A DNA stretch of 21,280 bases, from NCBI GenBank assembly GCA_000226015.1, contig JH153441.1, forward strand, positions 24,487 to 45,766, read 5' to 3'. Shown in pieces: positions 7,001 through 14,000 of the stretch. Source of the stretch: Mnemiopsis leidyi. Its lineage: Eukaryota > Ctenophora > Tentaculata > Lobata > Bolinopsidae. Within the stretch, counting starts at the first letter, position 1. Every line of letters starts with the position of its first letter. Both the position numbers and the translations under genes were made by a program. Below the pieces are notes generated by a model that was not told where the DNA came from, did not search any database, and saw only the letters and a list, made by a program, of their open reading frames with translations.

Positions 7001-9250
7001 AAAAATAGTTATAGAATAGATCCTATCTTCTTACAATGATAGTATATTTAGGAAACCAGATAAAGTTTATCCTCTAACAATGCACTACAAGATTTAGAAA
7101 AGAAGTTAAATCCATGAAAGCAAACTCTGTACGAGGCTTATGTGTAATGATATCTGATATTATATGATAACACGAACATCACTCTGCACGGCTTGTGCTA
7201 CACAGATTTTATTTTAATCGATGGGGGACACCAGAGTGATTCTAAAGCTCTTACTCTAATACTGTCATAATAAAAAATATATACCCGTATATAGTACACC
7301 CGTTGCTCGATACACTGTAGGTTATACGATTTGTTAAACAACTGATACGAACTAATGTCACGAGCTTATTACAAATGTTACTTAACCAAATAGTACTATA
7401 CAACACTATAAACTACTATAACTACTTTAAAAAGCATCAATACTCTACACTATTCTACACTGTAACTACTAAAATTGCTATAACCAAACAAACGTTTCTC
7501 AGGTTGAGAGAAACTCCTGCTATACACTATAACTGCTATACACCACTATATACTACTATACACCACTATACATTACTATACACTACTATACATTACTATA
7601 CACTACTATACATTACTATACATTACTATACACTACTATACATTACTATACACTGCTATACATTACTATACATTACTATACACTACTATACATTACTATA
7701 CACTGCTATACATTACTATACATTACTATACATTACTATACATTACTATACTACTACAAATACATTACTATACATTACTATACACTACTATACATTACTA
7801 CTATACATCACTACTATACATTACTATACTACTACATATACATTTCTATAGATTACTATACACTAATATACATTACTACTATACACTACTATACATTACT
7901 ATACACTACTATACATTACTATATTACTACACTATAACTCTAACCATACTTAGGTCGAGAGAAACTCCTGCTTCTACCTGGTCTCTCCAAAAGGGAAGCG
8001 CTGTTACCAGGCTCTCACTGAGCTGGATAGACGCAAATGGATGCAGAGCTTGACACAGAGCAGCATCAACGCGCTGCAGCGCGCAAGCAGTATCTGTCAA
8101 GGTAACACATAGTAACATTTTGTGTGTTTTAAGTCTGTTTGTTCAGCTGTAACGGTTTGTAAGAGAAGAATAAAAAACTAACAATGAACCCACCCCAGGT
8201 GACCATGTTTCTCGTATGCACGCAATATCAGGAAATAGCAGGTGCGCAGACTGCTGCGCGCCTGAACCAGAATGGGCGTGTATCGACCACGGTACGACCA
8301 TCTGTATAGACTGTTCGGGAGTGCACAGATCACTGGGAGTTAACGTCAGCAAAGTGAGGAGTTTGCTTCTCGACAATTGGACCGAGGATATTATCTTGGT
8401 TAGCTGCTAAGTCTCAATGGACGTAGGAGAGGAATCGGAAAATTGTTCTATCACGTGATAGTATTTATATTTTGTCGAAATTGATTGGTTGTTTCTGGCT
8501 TTTCATTGGTCAATCGCTGTCACAGGATGGAAAAAATGTCCGACTTCACCTCAAGAATTCATACGTCCGTCTCTCACCTTAAAATGAATATTGAGAAGAA
8601 TAACTTAGCTGTATTTCTCGTCTCTATGCAATAATTCAGGTATTCTGGTAGAATTCCTTACCGATTCTAACTGCTTACAGTTCACCAATTTCAGCAAATG
8701 GAGCAGAAGGGGAACAGCAAGTTTAATGAAACGTACGAACACCGTGTGGCCGACAAGATTGGTCCTAAATCTTCAAGGTTTAAATTACACTCATTACACC
8801 GGCTTGATCAGCAAATTTTGGACTATTTCTGCGATAGCGTAAACGTAGCGCGCTAAGACATAGAACTGAATTATCTGGTAAATAACCACGCGCGTTTATT
8901 TGTTTATATGTGCCGCTTTGAATATCAGGTGTGCGTACAATCTGCCCAATGTCAATTCAAATGCTGCTTGGTTATAAACAACTTTGTACGGCAGCGCGCA
9001 CCCTCCTGTCTTGTCGGACGAAGTCAGACAAAAACAACTAACCTACAACTTTAACTTTATAACGCAGTCCATACTTCAGGGAAGAGAGAAGTGTGTTTAT
9101 AAAAAACAAATACGTTCTCAAAGCATACCACAAAGACAATACCTCGGAGAGTTCAGTGACGTAACATCGGGTGACCGTTTTCTTAGAAAGTTTGATTTGT
9201 TAAAGAACTGTACAGCTTGTGGCTCCGAGCTGCTCGAAGTTGGCACATGA
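841..9250 (+). CDS. PH-ArfGAP protein (ACAP/ASAP/AGAP class), eight exons
   Basis: GTPase-activating protein for Arf small G proteins, expected at membranes, where its PH domain would bind phosphoinositides. The model joins 841-1048 (or from 884), 1307-1463, 1618-1713, 4690-4846, 7954-8101, 8199-8398, 8695-8777 and 8995-9250. All seven junctions agree in phase. Counting from ATG 841, it gives 434 residues. Residues 16-153 form a low-complexity linker that is first Glu/Lys- and Ser/Pro-rich and then strongly basic. PH spans about 154-240, starting GYLYVRQKS. ArfGAP spans about 258-370, with zinc ligands Cys271, Cys274, Cys291 and Cys294 and the arginine finger Arg299 in HRSLG. No ankyrin repeats follow and no BAR domain is visible, although ACAPs normally have both. 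It may start at ATG 841 as a short form, or exon 1 may be internal, entered at the acceptor before 884, with a BAR region outside the window. The ArfGAP identity is firm; the subfamily is not. Confidence 0.85.
1307..1463 (+). CDS. ArfGAP gene exon 2 (Ser/Pro-rich acidic linker)
   Basis: The acceptor has a pyrimidine tract (CTCCCTACTTTATCAG). The exon enters in phase 1 and leaves in phase 2 at AACAG|GTTTGT. It encodes Ser/Pro/Glu/Asp-rich sequence beginning VSSPPPEETSSPESS, which is probably disordered. Confidence 0.7.
1618..1713 (+). CDS. ArfGAP gene exon 3 (basic linker leading into PH)
   Basis: Acceptor GGTACAG; donor TCAGG|GTTAGT. It enters and leaves in phase 2. It encodes a strongly basic segment (EVKQNRRSKRRHKLTKV). 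The split glycine codon at its end joins exon 4 to make the PH-opening Gly-Tyr-Leu, which is good evidence for this junction. Confidence 0.75.
1714..2017. other. Intronic sequence, nothing recognised
   Basis: AT-rich intron of the ArfGAP gene, downstream of the 3' end of the antisense Ly6-like ORF. I find no clear antisense poly(A) signal close to that ORF and no other feature. Confidence 0.5.
2018..2452 (-). CDS. Secreted cysteine-rich protein, Ly6/uPAR-like, nested in the ArfGAP intron
   Basis: A 144-residue ORF with a clear signal peptide: basic start MLNIRH, a leucine-rich core of about 11 residues, and likely cleavage near residue 20. The mature part has Cys23, 26, 50, 58, 65 and 88. 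The early C-x2-C pair and the spacing resemble the first part of a Ly6/uPAR three-finger domain. The terminal Cys-Asn of that fold is absent, and after Cys88 the sequence turns acidic and Asn-rich. Either the protein diverges there, or the exon ends earlier, for example at a possible GTAATG donor after codon SLG, and continues elsewhere. The ATG follows directly on CTTTTATACCAG, a good acceptor with an ACTAAC branch-like motif upstream, so a 5' untranslated exon is likely. It lies antisense inside the intron between 1713 and 4690. The fold assignment is inferred from cysteine spacing only. Confidence 0.6.
   Translation of the reverse strand: MLNIRHLLTFLLLLLPQILTEECKTCLELSTDNLFIQNLFNSLLDNQVKCNNPVVQQCTGHKPDCVSAAFTVSDSALGAKFKVRVAQCSLRSVWDSLYYRSSLGNALGVVKVEGEVDVDVWNEENVTENEENVGNQNSRFLAEL
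2453..3180. other. Intronic sequence with a 20-bp direct duplication
   Basis: No exon recognised. Around 2823-2862 the motif ACATAGGACTCCCTCAAC occurs twice in tandem. Short ORFs here on both strands have no coding character. Untranslated exons of the antisense Ly6-like gene could lie here but cannot be identified. Confidence 0.5.
3181..3345. repeat. Degenerate tandem repeat (GAAACATC-TTTCTAACC type)
   Basis: About seven diverged copies of a unit of roughly 20 to 30 bp, each carrying AACATC or AAAATC followed by TTCTA(A/G)CC(G)A. They lie inside the ArfGAP intron, and a reverse-oriented fragment (CGGTTAGAA) occurs near 3430. It has no coding potential. Confidence 0.6.
3605..3658. repeat. 18-bp direct repeat, three copies
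   Basis: Three perfect tandem copies of ATACTTCAGCTCTAAATA in the ArfGAP intron. Because 18 is a multiple of 3 it also yields a repeated peptide in a short antisense ORF, which I do not consider coding. Confidence 0.9.
3659..4550. other. Intronic sequence, nothing recognised
   Basis: AT-rich intron with no exon, transposon terminus or RNA gene that I can support. Around 4300-4370 the words ACTAGA, ACTCGATTCAACTACA and ACATGCACATAATAACTAGA recur loosely, suggesting an old degenerate duplication. Confidence 0.4.
4551..4599. repeat. AT-rich palindrome
   Basis: Near-perfect inverted repeat. The outer arms TCATTGTCTA and TAGACAATGA enclose two inverted TATACGTATA blocks around a TA run. It could extrude as a cruciform or fold in the pre-mRNA. 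It ends about 90 bp before the acceptor of the first PH exon. A tandem pair of TGTTGCGACACTACAC follows at about 4628-4661. Confidence 0.85.
4690..4846 (+). CDS. ArfGAP gene exon 4 (N-terminal half of the PH domain)
   Basis: Acceptor TTTTACCTCCAG, entering in phase 2 and leaving in phase 0 at TTGGAG|GTCAGT. It encodes GYLYVRQKSALGHKWILMYC and on to TTTVKPVGLE, matching PH strands 1 to 4 of ACAP-like proteins (GYL, then a basic/aromatic strand, then a VKP stretch). The donor lies in the first of four tandem 44-bp copies. Confidence 0.85.
4826..5001 (+). repeat. 44-bp tandem repeat copying the exon 4 donor site
   Basis: Four copies begin at 4826, 4870, 4914 and 4958; the last decays near its end. 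Each contains the final 21 bases of exon 4, the GTCAGT donor and about 17 bases of intron. Only the first donor keeps phase 0 and an open frame: the next two shift frame, and the fourth lies beyond an in-frame TGA at 4946-4948. Confidence 0.95.
5002..5600. other. Intronic sequence, part probably older retrotransposon
   Basis: From 5040 to 5290 there is low-complexity sequence with recurring AACTGACTATA and AAAATTCA/AAAATCAAAATG words. From about 5380 the base composition rises towards coding-like values. This may be the decayed upstream part of the non-LTR element recognised from 5601, but I could not read a conserved motif there. Confidence 0.45.
5601..5950 (+). pseudogene. Decayed non-LTR retrotransposon: C-terminal end of reverse transcriptase
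   Basis: Joined across stops and frameshifts, the translation follows the conserved end of many invertebrate LINE ORF2 proteins. It reads FESFRQGCWRRNLRVKW, then RISNEEIL, then NRLRFFGHVVRIPE with a stop upstream, then, in another frame, RGRPRK from 5815. Compared with the family pattern (a C.RR..G..W motif, then T/SNEEVL, then RLRWFGHV.RMP, then RGRPRK.W), every block is in order. There are at least three in-frame stops and one frame change, so it is a fossil. It lies inside the ArfGAP intron in the same orientation as the gene, and the heptanucleotide array just downstream could be its expanded 3' tail. Confidence 0.8.
5986..6547. repeat. Heptanucleotide microsatellite (AGTAGTA)n
   Basis: About 560 bp of AGTAGTA units with AGGTAGT and AGTATCA variants arranged in higher-order blocks. 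Because 7 and 3 share no factor, every frame encodes the same seven-residue cycle, so the long antisense ORF here is an artefact. It starts roughly 40 bp after the LINE fossil. Confidence 0.95.
6548..6894. other. Intronic sequence, nothing recognised
   Basis: Unique AT-rich intron between the heptanucleotide array and the candidate poison exon. I see no coding or mobile-element signal apart from a TACTAAT branch-like motif near 6866-6872. Confidence 0.4.
6895..6952 (+). other. Candidate cryptic or poison exon in the ArfGAP intron
   Basis: A 58-nt segment with excellent splice signals: a TACTAAT branch-like motif, the acceptor TTACTGTATTACAG and the donor CAACT|GTAAGTAT, which is stronger than most donors of the gene. 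One frame is open (QFFKHIKKVMLPKAYERQL), but the length is not a multiple of 3. In the phase-0 frame of the flanking exons it gives a TAA after six codons. Inclusion would break the PH domain and could trigger nonsense-mediated decay. It could also be an exon of an unrecognised gene. Confidence 0.4.
6953..7497. other. Intronic sequence, nothing recognised
   Basis: AT-rich intron between the candidate poison exon and the duplicated acceptor. Its right end (7385-7490) becomes rich in ACTATA and ACTAC words that grade into the 10-bp array. Confidence 0.4.
7498..7520 (+). repeat. Duplicate of the exon 5 acceptor and first 18 exon bases
   Basis: CTCAG followed by GTTGAGAGAAACTCCTGC matches the true start of exon 5 at 7954 in 17 of 18 bases. 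A TAACC motif precedes the AG in both places. Its pyrimidine tract is better than that of the genuine site. Splicing here would read six correct codons and then reach a stop within the array. Confidence 0.85.
7521..7940. repeat. 10-bp tandem array (ACTATACATT/ACTATACACT)
   Basis: About 400 bp of ACTATACA(T/C)(T/A)(C) units, less regular towards the right. It sits exactly between the two copies of the exon 5 start. The ORF through it is an artefact of the repeat. Confidence 0.95.
7954..8101 (+). CDS. ArfGAP gene exon 5 (C-terminal half of the PH domain)
   Basis: Acceptor CCATACTTAG; the exon enters in phase 0 and leaves in phase 1 at CAAG|GTAACA. It encodes CFYLVSPKGKRCYQALTELD and then RRKWMQSLTQSSINALQ. 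This is the typical end of a PH domain: a hydrophobic strand, a turn, and the C-terminal helix with its invariant tryptophan. Joined to exon 4 it completes the domain. Confidence 0.9.
8199..8398 (+). CDS. ArfGAP gene exon 6 (zinc finger and arginine finger)
   Basis: The acceptor CACCCCAG has an ACTAAC branch-like motif at about 8178. The donor is CTTG|GTTAGC, and the phase runs from 1 to 0. It encodes NSRCADCCAPEPEW, then TTICIDCSGVHRSLG, then VSKVRSLLLDNW. The C-x2-C-x16-C-x2-C zinc finger and the catalytic arginine of HRSLG are both intact, so GAP activity is plausible. Unlike most family members, a cysteine follows the second zinc ligand, and DHG replaces the usual NLG. Confidence 0.93.
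8695..8777 (+). CDS. ArfGAP gene exon 7 (ArfGAP helices)
   Basis: Acceptor CACCAATTTCAG. It enters in phase 0 and leaves in phase 2 at TCAAG|GTTTAA. It encodes QMEQKGNSKFNETYEHRVAD, which matches the GN-x-x-x-N-x-x-(Y/W)-E segment that follows the zinc finger throughout the family. Confidence 0.85.
8995..9250 (+). CDS. ArfGAP gene exon 8 (C-terminus)
   Basis: Acceptor ACTTTGTACGGCAG, entering in phase 2 as exon 7 requires, with stop TGA at 9248-9250. It begins SAHPPVLSDEVRQKQL, which could fill the last ArfGAP helix, although the usual AKYVEKKF-like motif is poorly kept. The remaining roughly 60 residues match nothing I know. They include a Cys-x2-Cys pair (KNCTACGSELLE) near the end. No ankyrin repeats are encoded. 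Confidence 0.7.
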
Positions 9251-9313
9251 AATGTGATAAATTTTTGTGGGCAAATTTTTCTTTACCTCTATAGTTGTTG
9301 TGATATTTGTGTT

Positions 9314-9319
9314 AATAAA
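9314..9319 (+). terminator. Poly(A) signal of the ArfGAP gene
   Basis: AATAAA lies 64 bp after the stop codon and is followed by a T/GT-rich stretch (GTTTTCTGTG), the normal downstream element. It supports 9250 as the true end of the gene. Confidence 0.75.
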
Positions 9320-9335
9320 ATTGAATGTTTTCTGT

Positions 9336-10010
9336 GACTATGCTACGAATGGTGTACTTAGGATTGATTATTTAAGTTTCTTTTAAGAGGGATAGATTGA
9401 AACGGTACACATCTGCTCAGTCGAGAAAGGCGCTGGATTTTGCCTGAACTTTCGAACAGGATTTCAAGAAGGCTCCAATGAATAATTGTGTTAAACGGTT
9501 TCTCGTGTATGTAGATACTTGATGTATTAATTTAATTCTAGATAAAGAGTTTACTTTTACTTTCCAACTTTAAACATGTGGTATTGCCTGGCAACAGTTT
9601 AGTTTCGTGTCTATAGATTACAATTCATATCACTAAAAACATAAAAACATTTCCTCTGCACTCTGCGCCAAAAAATGCTCGCCTTCTGTATTATAAAAAG
9701 CATCCTGACTTTAAAATGACCCAAAAATTTGGCTGTCAAATATTTGCTGTCTGATTAAAAAGTCGCGTCTAAAAACGGTCTATCACTTGATATAAACGTA
9801 TCTTCACAATGGAGGGTCACCGCACAAGATTCAACTACTTTACCTTGATTAAATGGAAAAATACTTTTTAAAAACTTCTCTGAAAAATGGAAAAACACTT
9901 TTTAAATACTTCATTGTTTAATACTAAGTCATACTTTACTTTAAACGTGTCTAGTGCTCAAAACATTTTGCAGCAAAATATTCTTTTTAATTAACGATAA
10001 ATAACTTCGT
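9336..10010. other. Intergenic region between the convergent genes
   Basis: No gene recognised. Near 9850-9925 an imperfect direct repeat is present (AAATGGAAAAA(T/C)ACTTTTTAAA, twice, about 45 bp apart). Confidence 0.5.
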
Positions 10011-10142
10011 ATCTAACATTAATTGTGTATATTTTGAGATGTGGCCAAAAAACATTTCATACTAATGTCAACAGAAATCTAACATTAATTGTGTATATTT
10101 TGAGATGTGGCCAAAAAACATTTCATATTAATGTCAACAGAA
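10011..10142. repeat. 66-bp tandem duplication
   Basis: Two adjacent copies (10011-10076 and 10077-10142), starting ATCTAACATTAATTGTG and ending ATGTCAACAGAA, differ at a single base that I can see. This near-identity indicates a recent duplication. It is non-coding. Confidence 0.95.
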
Positions 10143-10979
10143 ATCGAATCAATGTAAGTATAGCGAACACCTTATGATATTTCAAAACCGAACACAATCA
10201 AGAAAATATATACGCTTTACACGGCAAAAATGTAATTGATTCACAGAACTTCTAACTTTTGATTGAGGAGATCTTAGTTTTTCTAAAAATAATTGGCACT
10301 CTTGCTGGTTTTGGTCGCTCCAACTCACCAAGCGCACTTCACCCGACAGGTGTAATAACAAGTCTAAATAAAGAGGAAAATATAAGCAATACACATCAAC
10401 TACTACGTACACAATCGTCAAAACGGCATCTCGACTTACAAAGGTATTTTACAAATGTAACAAAATATCAAACATAGTTTAAACTGAACTCAATAGATCT
10501 TGGCTACGAAATTTATAATTAGAGATTCTTCACTTACCACTGATCACGTCTGTTCTTCAAATTTGTAAATTGAGTACACTTATTCAAATATTGTGTGCAC
10601 GAATTCAAATATTGTGTGCACGAATTCAAATATTTGGGGACAAGTTTTTGTTTAAAAAGATTTGATATGTGAAGTATCTCTTAAGTATCTGAAAAATTAA
10701 AACCTAATCGTACCAGTCAGTTTCAATGACGGGAACTTTAAACACCTCTCAACAAGTGGTTCCAGCCACATTAGTTCCTCTGAAACTGAATTTTCTGAGT
10801 ATTACGTCATCAGTCAGTAAGCAATCAAAAACATCGCAACGCAATACATTCGCACACAGCAAACCTAGAACTGTTTTAGCACGTGCACAACGCACTGCAT
10901 ACCCATCACGTGCACACTGCACTAAGGAGTACACGTTTACGCGACGTCGAGACACGTGACAGCTATGTTTGGTCTACCC
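10143..10979. other. 3' flank or 3' UTR of the membrane-protein gene
   Basis: Downstream of the minus-strand stop codon. A 21-bp repeat (ATTCAAATATTGTGTGCACGA, about 2.5 copies) spans 10582-10632. Two CACGTGCACA motifs lie near 10879 and 10908. I found no clear antisense AATAAA close to the stop, so the transcript end is unknown. Confidence 0.45.
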
Positions 10980-11096
10980 CTAATCGTAGTAGTTCTCGCC
11001 TCTGTCCTCGTCCGACCCAAGGGTATCTTCCATGTGAACGTCAGCTATCAGGTTATCTTCTCCAGTGAACTTGTTGTAACCAAACATATTCAGGAC
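10980..11096 (-). CDS. Membrane-protein gene, last exon (cytoplasmic tail)
   Basis: Phase-0 acceptor CTTAACCAG; stop TAG at 10982-10980. It encodes 38 residues starting VLNMFGYNKFTGEDN, then a strongly acidic stretch and a final NYYD. The tyrosines in acidic context could be kinase or adaptor sites (inference). The open frame on the opposite strand is a shadow of this exon. Confidence 0.75.
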   Translation of the reverse strand, partial: VLNMFGYNKFTGEDNLIADVHMEDTLGSDEDRGENYYD

Positions 11097-14000
11097 CTGG
11101 TTAAGATCAACCCTTTTAAAAAGTCGAGTCCTCATCAGCCAAATCCGGAGTTAAAATTCAACTTTAAGAAACGAAATTTTAGTACAATAGTACGTGATTT
11201 TAAAATTTCCAAAACTTGACAAAGATTTTACAAATAATAATATGGTGAAATACTCACGATGTGTCGTTTGTAGATGATCAGCACAACTCCAATAACCACG
11301 AACGCTAACAAGACAGTTCCAACGAACGTGTAAGCCACTGTTTTTGTCGTGGAACTTTTACTCCCCTCCACTCCTGGCAAGACAAGACGAGTTTTAGCGG
11401 GTATTGAGAATACCCGCGAAAACTCGTATGGAGAATTTCAATTAATTGGAATGGAATAACAAATAGTTAATTTATGGTATCGGTTCAGTTAATGAAAATC
11501 GTAATCAGGTGGTACATGCCCATTCGCAGGAAAGAAAGAAAGGAAAAAGCTCTGAAGAATGAGACAAAATAGTCTGCTTTAAATTGTAACGGCAATCAAG
11601 AATCGTCATTGAACATAATTAAAAAGCTGGGGGTCAGATTGTCGTTGAGATAGTTTTTGAATAAAAATGAAAAAAATTGAAATTCCATAAAAAATTTGAG
11701 GAATGCTAATGTAGAACGGACTGGGGAGGTATCGCAAATTTATTTTGACAAGTTTAAATAGCATTTCCTCCAAATAAATTGGTCGTATTAGGCTTCTCTT
11801 TGGTGAATCACTGTCAAACGTCATATCAAATTTGCGACTCCTCTTTTGAAACCAGTTTTTCTAGAATAAGTTCAACGATTGGGGAGTTAAAAGTAGAAAA
11901 AAACGAAAAACATCTGAATTTTTTGTAGCGTTTGATTTCTTTTGGTTATTTGAACTGTTTTTGTATTCTTCAGTTTGATTTGGTTAACAAAAACGAAAAT
12001 TGAAGCATGAGCAACATACAAGTGATGTTATCAGCAAAGATATAAGTAGAATTCCTGAACAGTAATATAACTGTAAACTGAAAAATTCAACCATCACAGC
12101 CTAAGCAAAAAGGAAAGCCTCAAAATAAAATGATATAATAATATAACCGAAGAAAACAAAAAAATATTCCCAATTTAAGTCTAGCTCGAGCGTTTGATTT
12201 CAGGGAATATTTCCCCTCCAAACAAAAGTTTTTAAAATAGAGGTTCAAGCAGAAAGTTTAAAGAAAAGATGAAGCATCGGTCATGCCAGAAGAAACCGCT
12301 TACCGCCTTTTGTGACTCCGGCCGCTTCCCCATTTGGACTGATATCAACAGGCCCTGAATCGGGCTTAACGTAGTATATTATGCAATTTGCTTTATCAAT
12401 ATTACCTCAGCAGCACAATTTTTATTCTAGTTATCAAACTTGTGGACGGTAGAAGTCAAGTGGCTCGGATTTAAGAAAAACTAGCCTCTCGGGCAAGACT
12501 CTAGCTCTAGGATGTAATATCTGTTTTTGTTTGAGATCCTTGCAGTTAAATTCTTCATAAATGTTTGTAGCAAATTTTCAATTCCTTTATTGTCAGAACG
12601 ACAGTTTGATGCTTCATTTTAACGAAAAATCGATAAAATCTGTGCAAACGAACTGGTGCAACAAAATTTGCTGTCCAAAAAGTTTTCACAACGTTCAAGA
12701 GACACACGCTTTATCACAACTTTCCAGGACACGTATATACTTATATATGTAGTTGATTTTAAAACCACAATCAGAAAATGTTGACTCACCGCCATTAGTA
12801 GAGCTTTGAAAACCAACAGTAACATTTATCTCTGAAGATTAGGAGTGATTTAAAATTAAATTTCATAAAATTACGATGACAATTTATAAGTCGATTATAG
12901 GCATGAGGTTTGCCTGAAAACATGATGACACAAATGACAAAGATATAGTTGACCGACTGTAACAAATATTGTCACGGTAAATATTGATGACATTGCATTT
13001 TTGCACTCAATTCATCGTCAATAATTACTCACTATTCTGAACTTCAATGCCTGGCTTTATAATGCAGTTCCGGTGCCAAAGCTGCCAGGCTGGGTTTGTA
13101 TAACTACTTGACTCCATTAGCGCATCTGAGGAATAAATCTGGGTTCAAGCACTAATAACACGGATTTTCGCAGAATTGTAGATTGACATTGAAGTTGAAA
13201 CTTTTAAATGGAATTCGGAACCATGTAAAATAAATTTAGAATTTGAAAGCATTTTCCATCCCCGTCCCTTTAATGAAAATACCGACCGAAGCAGTTAAGA
13301 ACGTTGTATTTATTCATTAGTTCCACCTCTTTGGTGCACTCTTGGCTACACTGATTTTGAACTTTAGGCATCTGAAATATTTGAAGAATATACAAGAGAT
13401 GTGAAGACAGTTATTCTTACCAACTTGTCCCGATTCACTGACAGATGACAGATTAAAAACCATAATGTTTAAATACCAAAAGCAACACTCGGTCAGCTGT
13501 AAATACAAAATACATCTGAAAATACTCACAAATCCTTGGAAACAAGGGTTTGAGCATCTTACAAATCCTTGGAAACAAGGGTTTAAACATCTAGAATACT
13601 CAGAAATCCTTGGAAACAAGGGTTTGAGCATCTTACAAATCCTTGGAAACAAGGGTTTGAACATCTAGAATAGTCAGAAATCCTTGGAAACAAGGGTTTA
13701 AATATCTAGAATACTCAGAAATCCTTGGAAACAAGCGTTTAAACATCTAGAATTCTCAGAAATCCTTGGAAACAAGTGTTGACCATCTAAAAAACATACC
13801 AATCCTTGGAAACAAGGGTTTGAACATCTAGAATACTCAGAAATCCTTGGAAACAAGGGTTGACCATCTAAAAAACATACCAATCCTTGGAAACAAGGGT
13901 TTGAACATCTGAAATACTCACAAATCCTTTGAAACAAGGGTTTGAAAATTTAAAATACTCACAAATCCTTTGAAACAAGGGTTTGAGTTCAAGTTGGGCC

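Noticed and set aside
7375-7851. 158-residue ORF with YTTIHYYTLL-like repeats
   Set aside because: It is produced by the 10-bp microsatellite and has no start context, splice support or domain.
10956-11219. + strand ORF with a hydrophobic, signal-like start
   Set aside because: It is antisense to the last exon of the membrane-protein gene, whose phase-matched frame ending in NYYD and TAG is the better reading.
13465-13937. ORFs on both strands with LTNPWKQGF or NPCFQGF repeats as a repetitive protein gene
   Set aside because: They are the duplicated exon end and donor inside an intron. Frames break between 32- and 41-bp units, so a continuous repeat protein is not encoded.
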